Assembly: GCA_009746045.1 (NCBI GenBank)
Contig: RPFO01000594.1
Coordinates: forward strand, 1,036,653-1,100,652
Direction of reading: 5' to 3'
DNA length: 64,000 bases
From: Mesostigma viride
Lineage: Eukaryota; Streptophyta; Mesostigmatophyceae; Mesostigmatales; Mesostigmataceae
Part shown: one piece after another, positions 45,925 through 56,316 of the stretch
Position numbering within the stretch: position 1 is the stretch's first letter
How the letters are laid out: each line of letters starts with the position of its first letter
The notes under the pieces: model-generated
What the model was told of the DNA's origin: nothing
The model's input: only the letters and a program-made list of their open reading frames with translations
Database searches by the model: none
Made by a program: the position numbers and the translations under genes

Positions 45925-46017
45925 TCACCACCGGACGAGCTCCTCGCGTCGTCAACGCTGCACACCGCAACCGGCAACGACCCTCCTGGCCGTTCCGCTG
46001 AGACTGGTTGTAATTTG

Positions 46018-46713
46018 AGTTAACGTTCTTAGCACACGCAATGTGAAGGATATGGTTGCAATGCAGCAATGTGTGAATATGGTTGGAAACGGAGCTTTGT
46101 TAAAATCGGATAATGTTACAGCGCTCACACACTTGAGGCTTGTACACGCGCTTGCCAAGTCAAGGCACAACACGTGAGGCGGGCTCGCAAGAGATGCCCA
46201 TTTGGCACTGGCCTATTGTTTATATACTTGTGCACTGTGCTTGCTAGTCCTGAGCAGCCTAGGAGGCCTGCTCAGTAATAACACCCCCGGTACAGTATTC
46301 ACTACCTGTACAGCGCCCAGCTCCTATACAGTAGGTCTGCCATACAGGCACAGTGACCACAGAGCACAGTCCACAGTGACTATTGCATCTGCACCTAGAA
46401 GTCCAGGACTAAGCCTGCGGTACCAACAGACCACAGGTTAAGGTTCCTATTTCCTGCGTACGACGTATTAATCCAATACCGTCGTAGGTACAGCACCTAA
46501 TTCCTGTCAGCCCAGGAATTACTGTCGACCCCATATGTCGTCGGCAAATATTCACGTCCGACTTAGAAGAACAGCCGGCTCGCGCTCGCGCGCGACCGGG
46601 AAGTCGGAACGCCATAACTTTCTTGATACTTGTCGGAATGAACTCGTTCCGGTGCCGCTGGAATCGCAGAGATATGCCGAATCAGGATCACGCCAATGCG
46701 CTTGGCGTTAACT
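46018..46713 (-). repeat. Copia 5' LTR
   Basis: 696 bp. Differences from the other LTR seen by eye fall in the first about 25 bp (GTTCTTAGCACACG against GCTCCTAGCAAATG). No standard initiator-tRNA primer site was recognised next to it. Confidence 0.93.
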
Positions 46714-47097
46714 CCCTCGGTGTCGGGTCCCACCCGGGCGCAGGATCTGCCTGAGGTGATGGAGGGTGATCTGGCTGGTGATGACATGATCACCCTGGGG
46801 GATGAGCACGTGTGGCGGGCCATTGAGGCTGCCACAGCATCCTTTCGCGGGCTGGCTGACAAGACTCAGCAGCTGCACATCGCTGAGGCGGGCAGCCTGG
46901 TTTGTGCGATCATCACGCACTTGCTGGGCTTGCCCAACCTCCAGGAGAAAACACGTGCAGTGTGCGACGCCCTGCTGCCTGCCCTGCAGGCCCTCCTTGC
47001 AGGGAGGAGGGTCCAGGGTCACAGGGGGCGCCTGGTGCGACACCTGGAGCGCCTGCACAATGCCATCCTGGCTGTTACGTCGCGTAACAATTCGTTG
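46714..47097 (+). pseudogene. Gag-like ORF, 3' part after Copia
   Basis: Continues in frame from 38691 (GEGGPS, then VSGPTRAQDL) and encodes a mainly helical C-terminal domain with HVWRAIEAATASFRG and QLHIAEAGSLVCAIITHLLG, ending at a stop at 47095-47097. It could be a capsid-like or unrelated host domain. Confidence 0.5.
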
Positions 47098-47482
47098 TAG
47101 TTACGGACGTAAATTAGGTCCTTTGCCTCGGCTGTTCCTAGGTTTACGTGTAATTCCTACTGGGACATTATTGTCCTCGTAACAGTACTGTGGTACATTG
47201 GGTGCTTTTGGGCGCCGCGCCGCGTACTTTATTAGTGGTCCTTATCCTTTGGTAGAATGTAGTGGACCAGCGTGCATCTGTGCATCTGCCTGTGCGTCTG
47301 TAGGCGAGGGCTAGGTCGGCCCGAGCATGATGGACCGTTGGTGACCATTTATGCACGTTCTCCCCCTCGTGTGGTCACTCGGCGTGTGTTAAATGAATTA
47401 ACACATATAGGCTTGGGTCACGGCAGTGTAGTGTGTTTCCTTCCTCTATTCCTGGAATAAACGGGTTCGGGTAAATGGTGGT
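47098..47482. other. Gap between Gag-like ORF and Gly/Arg-rich ORF
   Basis: Contains GGAATAAACGG near 47453, which could be a polyadenylation signal. No LTR pair was found for it. Confidence 0.35.
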
Positions 47483-47785
47483 ATGGCGTATTATGGCAAC
47501 ACATACGTGAATGCATTGAGATCAGCTCCGTCTCGTTCGTCTTTCGCTAGGGGTTTGAGTAGAGGAGGCCTGACCAATTTAGGTAACATCAGGCCCAGTA
47601 GAGGTAGAGGTGGAGGTAGAAGTTTAGGACGTAACAATGGTATCGGAGGAACTTTCGTAGGTAGAGAACGAGACGACGGTCCTTTGTCACATACGCCTTT
47701 GCAAGAACCCTTCCGCGTCCAGGGATACGAAGACGACACTTTCTTGACAGGTAATGGGCGGGTCGCCGTCAAGCTGGGAGAGTAG
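47483..47785 (+). CDS. Gly/Arg-rich small ORF
   Basis: 100 codons; the usable ATG is at about 47483 (MAYYGNTYVNALRSAPSRSS). RG-rich stretch GRGGGRSLGRN suggests RNA binding. Position upstream of gag suggests a retroelement accessory protein. No family recognised. Confidence 0.4.
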   Translation: MAYYGNTYVNALRSAPSRSSFARGLSRGGLTNLGNIRPSRGRGGGRSLGRNNGIGGTFVGRERDDGPLSHTPLQEPFRVQGYEDDTFLTGNGRVAVKLGE

Positions 47786-48208
47786 TGCTGCCCGGTTCGG
47801 GACACGATCTGCCTAGATGCTAGACCTGCTCGTAGCGGATAAACCCTTTCGTAGATAGCTCCTTCGCTTTGTTTTCCTGCGCAAGTTTTCTTCCTGTCGT
47901 AGATAGAGGATAATTCTCTTCCTGTCGTAGATAGAGGATAAGTGTTAATTGGTTCGGCAACAGTGAGACGAGTAGCGTCGTGGTAGACTACACCTTTTTC
48001 CTTCGTGCTGCTGTTTTATTAGACGGCCGCACCCGCAGAGATACGGGTCGCTGCTTTTAGGACGAGCGCTGGACTATTCGGTCGCTGATTTTAGGACGAG
48101 CGCTGGACTATTCCGCCCTCATGCTGCTTTCGGTGCTCCAGATCGCCCAGATAAGTCGCCTACTCCTTCTTCTAGCGTGACGTCACAAGACCCACCAGGT
48201 GCGTTACC

Positions 48209-48604
48209 ATGAGTCAGCGTCGTGTTTTTACTGCTCCTTCCCATTCGTCCAGTGACAATAGCTTAGCCAAATATTACGTAGTTATTACCCCTCAACGGTC
48301 AGCCATTTTCCTTTCTTGGTCAGATGCTACTAGGAAGATAGTGCAAAACCGTACATATAACGTAGTTAGGTATAAGAAATTTGCTACATTCGAGGAAGCT
48401 CAGCAATTCCTTATAGACCATAGTGAATCAGATTTAGGCCTACATGTACGTTCTATTCCTCATGGTCGTCCTCCTGTAGAAGCTCTAGTTTTTGCTACTC
48501 CTCCTTCTTCCCCCCCTAAACGGGCTGCATCCTCATCTACCTCAGATACTCCTCTCACCTTAGAGTCTGGTTCCCTATCCATTACTGTGGTTAAAAAGGA
48601 TTGA
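48209..48604 (+). CDS. ORF with RNase H1-type hybrid-binding domain
   Basis: 131 codons from ATG 48209. Residues about 22-70 (KYYVVITPQRSAIFLSWSDA, then YKKFATFEEAQQFL) match the small N-terminal domain of RNase H1, also found in caulimovirus protein VI, which binds RNA/DNA hybrids. The rest is Pro/Ser-rich. There is no RNase H catalytic domain in this ORF; that domain lies in pol near 53.9-54.2 kb. A free hybrid-binding protein in a Ty3/gypsy-like element is unusual. Confidence 0.72.
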   Translation: MSQRRVFTAPSHSSSDNSLAKYYVVITPQRSAIFLSWSDATRKIVQNRTYNVVRYKKFATFEEAQQFLIDHSESDLGLHVRSIPHGRPPVEALVFATPPSSPPKRAASSSTSDTPLTLESGSLSITVVKKD

Positions 48605-48695
48605 TTTTACTTGTTTCTTTGTTTCAGACATTCAAGGTTTTTCCTTTTTCCTTTATTGCTTCCATTTAGATTCCTATTCCTTTACTTAATTAAAG

Positions 48696-50453
48696 ATGGA
48701 TCCAGTGGGTGGAGATATGTCGCCTATACCTACCAATACTACTACTTATAATAATAATACTAATAACAATAACAATACTCGTGGTAACCGACGGGACTCC
48801 ATGGAAACGGTGCACCATCTCACTCCTCAAGGTAATCTGCGTACCTCACCTCCTTCTCCTGTTACTGGTGGTCGCCGTCGTCCCTCAATTACCCCACCTA
48901 CAGTACCTATGAACAACGTATGCAGGTCAGATTTAGTGATGACCCCTCCTTTACCCTGAACCAGGCCCCTGCCCCTCCTGCAACCTTGGCTCAACCCTCC
49001 AGCAGGTCCTCACTAACTAACAATGCTTCTAGGCCTCCTTCCCACCCTATGCCTTCCATGCCTGCTTATAACACGGGTCGTACCTCTGCCCCTGTTGGCC
49101 CTTCTGGTCGCCCTAGTGCAGTTCCCTTTTATCCTCCTGCTTCCTGGGCCTACCCTGATACGGCCTACGAGGCTGCCCAGGTCCCTACCCGTGTGGCTGA
49201 TTTAGAAGTTAATAGTGATTTCAGCACCATGCCTCTAGATGACAGAAATTATGATCATTTTGCCTACTCCTCCCTTCGTGAGCAATATACTGTTCCCTTC
49301 TCCTATGGGCACCATCCTGAAACGGTGGCCCCTTCCAGATCTCTATCCAAAACCTTTCCTCTTCCTTCTTTCTATCCCTCGTATGTAGCAGTGGAAGACA
49401 GTGGCCCTATGGGTAAAACTGACTTGTCTAATCCCCCTAAACCCCCTGCTCTTCCCCTCTTTGCTAACCTACCCAAGTTGGATGTTAAGTCTACCCCTCA
49501 ACAGTTTTTCACTTTTATTATGTTGCTTATCCAGAATACAGAGTCGTACAGAGTCGTGGCAAAATCATAATAGATGGCGTCTCTCTGATGCTGTACTCGT
49601 CCCTCACTATCTTACTACCTGTATTACTCCTGAGCTTGCTAACCTCATCCAGTGTGAGTCTTTGGCCTCCCATGCCTACCCTAACTCAGTAGCATGCAGA
49701 ATTGTTTAAGCGTTTAGAGAACCATTTAGTCCCTCCTGATGCAGATTGGCAGGATAGATTAGCCTTTGGTACCTTGCAGCAGGGTACTAAATCGTTTAAG
49801 GAGTATATGAAAGAATTTGATGCACAGATGGTACGAATTAGGGATTTGTCGGGCGCAGAAGTACGTGCTCGCTTCCTACAAGGCCTCAGTAGACCCTTAT
49901 TACGTGAAGTAAAGCGCCAGTTCTCTGCCTACCGTTTTACTGATCAGACTGCCCCTCAAGCATGTGCGTCAGCATCTCTTACGAGTAGCAGATTTCTTCA
50001 CCACTCCTTCTCTTCCTACCCGTTCCCGTATTAATAATATTAGCCTTACCCCTGCGGAGGAGAACTCCTATGTAGAAGAATTGGATCTTTGCGTTACTGA
50101 CCTTTCAGCTCTGGATGTCTCTCATATCACATGCTATCATTGTAAGGAAGTAGGTCATCTTAAACGTGAGTGCCCCAAGTTCCTTTCGGGTGCTCCCCCT
50201 CATCCCGACGCTCGCCCTCGATCCTCGTACCCCTCAACGTGCTCCTATTCGTCCCAACCCAGGACGCATTCCCTCAGCTACCCCTAGTAGGCTGAATGCT
50301 GTGGCTAGGCAGACAGGACCCCCAGGGTTCCCCTATGATAATCAGGCTCCCGCACCCTCTTCGATCCCTCGTGACCCTCCAGCAGTGGCTTTTTCGCCAG
50401 GGTCTTCTTCGGGGTTAGTTCCTATGGAATTGGGGGGGGAGGGGGAACAGTAG
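48696..50453 (+). pseudogene. Gypsy gag region with zinc knuckle
   Basis: Starts at ATG 48696 (MDPVGGDMSPIPTN, Asn-rich). It passes through several frames: a Pro-rich stretch (48920-49570), a capsid-like part (KRLENHLVPPDADWQDRLAF, SFKEYMKEFDAQMVRIRDLS, 49702-49960) and one zinc knuckle CYHCKEVGHLKREC near 50130. At least four frame changes mark it as decayed. Confidence 0.78.
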
Positions 50454-50667
50454 GCCTGTCAGCCGGGGGTAACCTGGACAGGTCCTTAGATAGTACCCCA
50501 GATAATAATTTTTGCCTGCCTGTTTTTATAACCTCTGTAGGAGCTGAATCATCCCTACCACTACGTACGTCCTCTTATGTTCTTGAATGGTGGCTTAACC
50601 GTTCCCCATACCGTTGTAGACCCCTTCTTGCATGCTGATGGACTTTTGAACGTCTCTGTGTACGTTA

Positions 50668-51147
50668 GTGGATAGCGGTGCGGCTAGCTCCTTTGTGAGC
50701 GAGGCCCTAGTTAGGCGTTTAGGACTAGTCCCTATCCCTCACACAAAAACTGTCACTGTCCATTATGCTGACGGTCGCACCAGTCATTCCCCGGGTACGG
50801 TGTCCCTTCCCCTGGTCATACAAGGACGTACTGTCAACCTGACGGCCACTATAGGCCCTATCACTACCGCTGGTGTATGGCTAGGATTAGATTGGCACCA
50901 GGATAATAAGATTACTATTAATTACGATACCATGGTCATTTGGTTTCCAGATAGCTCTTACTGGGTACCGGAACGTCATTATAGATTAGAAAATTTATCC
51001 TTGGTAGACATTACTCCTCCTACACCTGTTGATCCTCCTGTAAGACCTATACCTGAAGTATTAATGTCCAATGATGAATTGCGATCTGAACTAAAGGAAT
51101 ATGGATACCTATTATGTATGTTCCTTCAGTTAGAAGTACAGGAGATA
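50668..51147 (+). pseudogene. Gypsy aspartic protease and start of RT region
   Basis: Encodes the active-site motif VDSGAASSFVSEALV and a later strand GVWLGLDWHQDN typical of retropepsins. The frame runs to the LINE-A insertion at 51148 and resumes after it at 52254. Confidence 0.8.
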
Positions 51148-52242
51148 AAAATTAAATTAAATTAAATTATAACATGCCTCCGTGGGGAGGTCATGTAGCA
51201 CATATTCCATGATGGATGGGGTGGAGGAAGCCGCGTGATCGAACTATACTAGCGCTAGGCTATCTAGAAAATCCTAACTACACTACTCATCAAAACGCCT
51301 CCTCCGCTTGGGGGGAGGTGGCTTGCCCACAGGGTCGGGCGTGTGCGCCTTGACAATCTTCTTCCACCGCGTCTTGTCCTGCATGACAGTCCAAAGACGG
51401 CCATCCTTAACGTGACATCCTTAACGGACATCCTTAACGTGAAAGAGCACGGCGGGGTGAGACCTGGGTACCGCCTTGCCGACCTGATTTATGCGGATGA
51501 CACCACCCTCATCGAGAGCCCCGAGCACATTCAGACCTGGCTGGACTGCCTGGGCCTGGAGGCGCGGGCGGTGGGGTTGGAGATTAGTGTCAAGACTGAG
51601 GCGATGGTGATAGGGGCCTCCAGTAAACCACCGGGTCGCTGCCGCGCCTGCTCGACGGGACGGAGGTCCCGTTCCGCGACCGCTTCAAGCTGTTGGGGAG
51701 CTGGCTTCCTGACACCGCCGACGATGTGGACACCCGCATCGCCCTCGCCTGGGCCAAGCTCCGTTCGCTCACACCTTACTGGCGCTCGAAGGGCCTGGAC
51801 GGGCACCGCAAACGCATGCTCTTCAAGGTCCTCGTCCTCACGGTGCTCACGTATGGCGCCGAGGCGTGGACCCTCCCACCCAAACTGGCAGCTCGGCTCG
51901 ACGGCACAGTTTACAGGATGCTCCGGCAGGTCCTTAACGTAGGTTTTTCCGAGCGTCCGTCATCAGAGTCTTTGTATCATGGCATGCCTCGTGTTTCGGA
52001 CGAGATTAGGCAGCGTAGGATAGCATTTGTAGGACACCTTGCCCGCACTAGCCAGGTCGATACCACCCTTGGTCTGGCCGGCCCCCAGCGGCTTGGACAG
52101 CCAGGGCGGCATATTCTGACCTGGCCTGGCCCCGCGGACATTCCCAAAAGGGTAGGGAAACCTGTCACCAACTACGTTCAGATGTAACTTGCTGGACGAC
52201 CTAGTGGTCCCAGCCCAGTTTGAGCACCGCATCCACTCTCTC
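51148..52242. mobile_element. LINE family A copy with internal inversion (twin priming)
   Basis: Flanked by the 11-bp duplication TACAGGAGATA (51137-51147, 52243-52253). 51148 to about 51402 is the reverse complement of the LINE 3' end (about 3937-4187 of this window), with tail at the left. From about 51403 to 52242 the adjoining upstream segment (about 3121-3936) lies in the opposite orientation. The two parts abut exactly in element coordinates. A short CATCCTTAACGTGA segment is present three times at the inner junction. Confidence 0.95.
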
Positions 52243-52253
52243 TACAGGAGATA

Positions 52254-53265
52254 CCTATCACTAATAATAGTGTGGATATAGATGTAAACACAGTGGATAC
52301 AATAGGAGTGGGATTTACTGAAAATGAAATAGTAAGATACATGGCTGTGATAGATTCCTCAAAAGTTTTTGAAGAAAAGACCCCTTCTTATCCTCCTCCT
52401 CGTTCTGTTTTACACCGTGTAGTTATCAAGGACGGTGCAGTTCCTACGCACTCTCCGATGTATAGAATGGGCCCTACCGAATTAAAGGAACTAAAACAGA
52501 TTTTAGTGTCATTATTAGAAGCAGGATTGATAGGGCCTAGTAACTCCCCCTACTCAGCTGGTGTCCTGTTAGTTCCTAAGCCAAATGGCAAGTTTCGCCT
52601 AGTTACTGATTATAGGAAGTTAAATGATATTACTGTGAAGTCTAAATACCCTCTACCTCGTATTGATGATATATTTAATAAGGTTAAAGGTTCCACCTGT
52701 TTCACGGTACTGGATTGTGCAGATGGTTTTTGGCAACTGCGTATAGCGCCTGAGGATTGCCATAAAACCGCCTTTGCTACCCCTTTTGGTCATTACCAGT
52801 TTAGAGTAGCGGCTATGGGACTCTGTAACTCTCCTGCCTCCTTTCAAATGTTAATGAACGAAGTGCTTAGACCTGTTATGGGTAATTCTCACCTTCCTCA
52901 AGTGTCATCTGATTTAAAGGATCCTTCCTTCTCCTCTGTCTCTTTATCTGAGCACGACCGTTCTTGTGCTCAGGCTTACTTAGATATGATATCCTTATTT
53001 ACTCCCCTGATTTTGAAACGCACCTACGTGATTTGAAGAAAGTCTTAGAAATAATGGCTGAAAAAATTCCTTGTGGGCTCGCCGTGCTAAAGTTCGTTCT
53101 GGTAGGAGTGTCCCATTTTTAGGACACGTTTTGTCAGATGCCGGGGTCGCTACCGACCCGGATAAAACTAAGTCAATTCAGGAATGGCCTACCCCTACCG
53201 ACGTTAAAAGGTGTACGTAGTTTCCTAGGGATTGCCTCTTACTATAAGCGTTTTATCCCGCGTTT
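52254..53265 (+). pseudogene. Gypsy reverse transcriptase
   Basis: The main frame runs to 53036: HSPMYRMGPTELKELKQIL, LLVPKPNGKFRLVTDYRKLN, FTVLDCADGFWQLRIAPED and FRVAAMGLCNSPASF are classic Ty3/gypsy RT. The catalytic YLDD is changed to YLDM with a frame change just after it, and about 90 bases of extra sequence (52882-52970) precede it. Later pieces LGHVLSDAGVATDP and SFLGIASYYKRFIP are in other frames. Inactive as read. Confidence 0.88.
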
Positions 53266-53274
53266 CGCAACTAT

Positions 53275-53784
53275 TAATTAATTAATTAATTAATAGACAC
53301 GTGACTGCGTCACGTGAGCATAAGCCCTCAGTGGGAGCGGAACATGGGATGGAATGGATGGTATAAGCTATCTAGGTCCTAGTTACAGGGGTGTGGGCAC
53401 CGCGGCCCGAATCGCTATGAATGCCATACTTGGTCACACGCGGAGCCCCCACAGGCTTGGGGGTGGTCTCCTTCATCACTACTTGCCATCTATCCTTGCG
53501 CACCATCTGCCTCCATATTACAGACAAACCAGGAGGCTGCCCGGGGGTGAGCCCGTCACGTCTAGTGTAGCACATGTCCATGCCGAGTCTATCACGAAAA
53601 GTCCACGGGTGGCGGCCCTGCCGCGCGCGGCCGGGGGCACGCCAGGTGAGGACATATCGCCCAGGCTGGGCGGGCTTGGTGCCAGCTAGTCTATCTGATG
53701 TATCTACCTGATCTGTGCGGGCCAGGTGCCCGGCTAGGCCCAGGCGCCTGTGCCTAATAATGTGGGAAACATAGGGCAAATCAG
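53275..53784 (-). mobile_element. LINE family B, 5'-truncated copy in gypsy
   Basis: Flanked by CGCAACTAT at 53266-53274 and 53785-53793. Tail and CACGTGAC hairpin at the left, coding frame on the minus strand (stop near 53372). Nearly identical to copies 1 and 2. Confidence 0.93.
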
Positions 53785-53793
53785 CGCAACTAT

Positions 53794-54617
53794 AGCAGCC
53801 CCTATCAATCATTTATTGAAGAAGGATATCCCCTTTGTCTGGAGTAGTGAATGTCAGTCGGCTTTTCAGTGTCTAAAATCCCTACTCCTCTCTCCTCCCG
53901 TACTCATCCTACCAGATACTACTAAACCCTTTGTGGTAGCTACAGACGCTAGTAAGGTAGCTATAGGGGGCGTCCTTCTCCAGGATCAGGGTCAGGGCTT
54001 ACAGCCAATTGAGTATATCTCTAGGACAATGCTCCCTGCGGAGCGTAACTATCCAGTACACCAGCAGGAACTCTTAGCTGTGGTGTATTGTTGCCACGCG
54101 TGGCAGCACTTTCTTAAAGGTGCCCAATTTGATGTTTGCCTGAATGAACCCTGTGAGATAGATCCGTATAGATTAGTTATCCAAACGGATCATCGTCCCC
54201 TTACCCATCTTCTCTCCCAACCCAACCTTACCCCTCGTCAAGCGCGCTGGATGGAGTTTTTAGCACAGTTTTCCCCTTCAGTATGTTAAGGGTGTAGATA
54301 ACATAGTACCTGATGCACTCTCCCGTCGCGCAGATTACTCCTTTTTCGAGGACTTGGATGTTCTCAATACTACTCTAGTTCCTACTACTATGGGTGTAAT
54401 CCCTTATGGTGAACTACCTGATGATGAATCCTATGCCTATCTCTTTCATACAGCTGTTCGTATGCCTGATCTTCTTTCTCACGTAGGACTCTCTCTCTCC
54501 CGTGTGAGGCCCTTCCTGTGGTCTCGGTGGGGGGGGAGGGGAAAAATAAAATTTCTATACCGCTTAGCCACATAGCGACTAGGTCAGGAAAGTCTTATGA
54601 TAACATAGTCCCTCTAG
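53794..54617 (+). pseudogene. Gypsy RNase H and connection region
   Basis: Encodes INHLLKKDIPFVWSSECQSA, VVATDASKVAIGGVLLQDQ and LVIQTDHRPLTHLLSQPNLT, typical of Ty3/gypsy RNase H. After a frame change near 54285 comes GVDNIVPDALSRRADY. The frame is interrupted at 54617 by a DNA element and is open on its other side. Confidence 0.87.
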
Positions 54618-56316
54618 CCCCTAAATGGGCAGAAATACTGCCGATGCATCGGCTGTAACTTCACAATTTTGCAAACCAGATGCCATCCAACCCACCCATA
54701 TCCAATGGCTGTCCTTGGGGGCCAAGCATGTCCATGAGTTGCCCTTCGGGTTGGTATATCACAACCTTACATATATGCAGGGTAGGCCATGTATAACTGC
54801 CTTCAAAGTCAGGGGGGTCAAGACGAGCGTTTTCATTTTTGGTAGAATGTGCATTTTGAATTATGTTGTAAGAGCTAGGCACCTACCACTTCAGGGATGA
54901 TAAACAATTAGTTGATGAACAGTTTGAGCCATTGGGGTCATCATTTGGGTGGGTATACCAGCAGTTACACCCAGTACAGCCCATAGGGGTACCGTTGGTA
55001 AAAAGCAACCAAGGGGGTAGGAGTGGGCATACTACCTACTAATACCTACTAATATGGCCCCCAACCATGCCACACAATACATTTCCCTTCCACAATGATG
55101 GGGAAACATAACTGCATCATCACACTGCCCTTACATGGCACCTATGTGCAGGTGCCACCTTGTCCATGCACGTAGGTAACGTGGTGCGGATACCCTACGC
55201 AAGGCATGCATTCTAGGAGGCAGCCACCAACAAACTAGTGATTTTAAGCCTATTTCAGCCTGACCTAGCAAGGATAAACTAGGCCTAAGCTGCTATAGCT
55301 TGCCAGGTGATGGCCAGCACACCTGGTGGCACATGCTGACAATGGGAAGCTTCTACTCACCGGTTACATGCTTGATGATGCCACAGAGACCAGCCAACTG
55401 CCTCACACTCATGCAATATGTGTGTGGGAAATGTATAACAAACATATACGGAGGTATTCAAACCCATACAGCCTCTAAAACTTTTCACCATCACCCTGTG
55501 GCAGGTCAACTGACTGAGGGAAGCATCTAAGAAGGGTGTTTTAGAAAGGGGCCAGGCCAGGGTCAAGAAAGAGCATGAATAATGCAAAAAGAATGTGCTA
55601 CACAAGCTAGAACGTATATATAAACGCCAAACATCGATAGGAAAACGATAACTCAGCTTTACCAGGCATGGATGGCGTTACCTTGGCCCAGGCGGTGGCC
55701 GCAAAATGGCGCATTTCGGCACACCAAAGTTGTGCAGCATGGTCGCTGGATTCGGCGATTTCTGGCCACCCTTGCACGTTTACGACTACTATGTATCATA
55801 AAAAGTACAAAGAAACCAATATATCTTTTAAAATACGCCGGAAAGTTATTGCTGTCAACGTTTCTATCGTCCGGCCTGATCGCAGTTTTTTCCAGCAAGA
55901 ACGCTGCCGACACCTATCAAATGGCATTCCCGCGAACCAAAAATTGGCCTGTATCATCTTTAGGACGTATAAAATCAATTTCCTGAGTTTGGTCAGAAAA
56001 TTCGAACGAAAACGTAAATGCCATGCGTGGGCGCAAGCCGCCATGGCCAGGTCGTCGTTTTCCGGAATGCACGTTGTACATGAAAAAGTACCCTGACCCC
56101 TTGTACTTTGACCGGCCAGAACACCTCTATAACTTTGTCAGAAGTATGCAAACCCTAGTACCATGCTGTGAGGAAAATTATAAACTTTCGATCTTCTCAG
56201 CTAAACTTTTCCTAATTCTCAATAGTTTTCGCGGCATTTGGTCCCCCGAGAAGGGGCCGACGTGTCGGCTGTAACTCAGTTTTAGGCGGAAAATCGGCAG
56301 CCAGACCATTTAGGGG
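54618..56316 (-). mobile_element. Non-autonomous DNA element, copy 2, CTAG-flanked
   Basis: 1.70 kb with perfect 11-bp terminal inverted repeats CCCCTAAATGG / CCATTTAGGGG and CTAG on both sides (54614-54617, 56317-56320). It is the reverse-orientation relative of 12990-14635. No transposase. The gypsy frame continues exactly across the insertion if one CTAG is counted, which fixes the boundaries. Confidence 0.88.

Larger units (their letters stand above)
38692..46713 (-). mobile_element. Copia-type LTR retrotransposon, nearly intact
   Basis: About 8.0 kb, flanked by the 5-bp duplication CCCTC (38687-38691, 46714-46718). Two 696-bp LTRs each begin AGTTAACG and end CGTTAACT. The order of integrase before RT identifies Ty1/Copia. 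Coding direction is minus, supported by the polypurine tract next to the left LTR. The internal region holds a leader ORF, gag and pol. The LTRs differ only at a few sites near one end, so insertion was recent, although gag and pol have apparent frameshifts. Confidence 0.93.
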
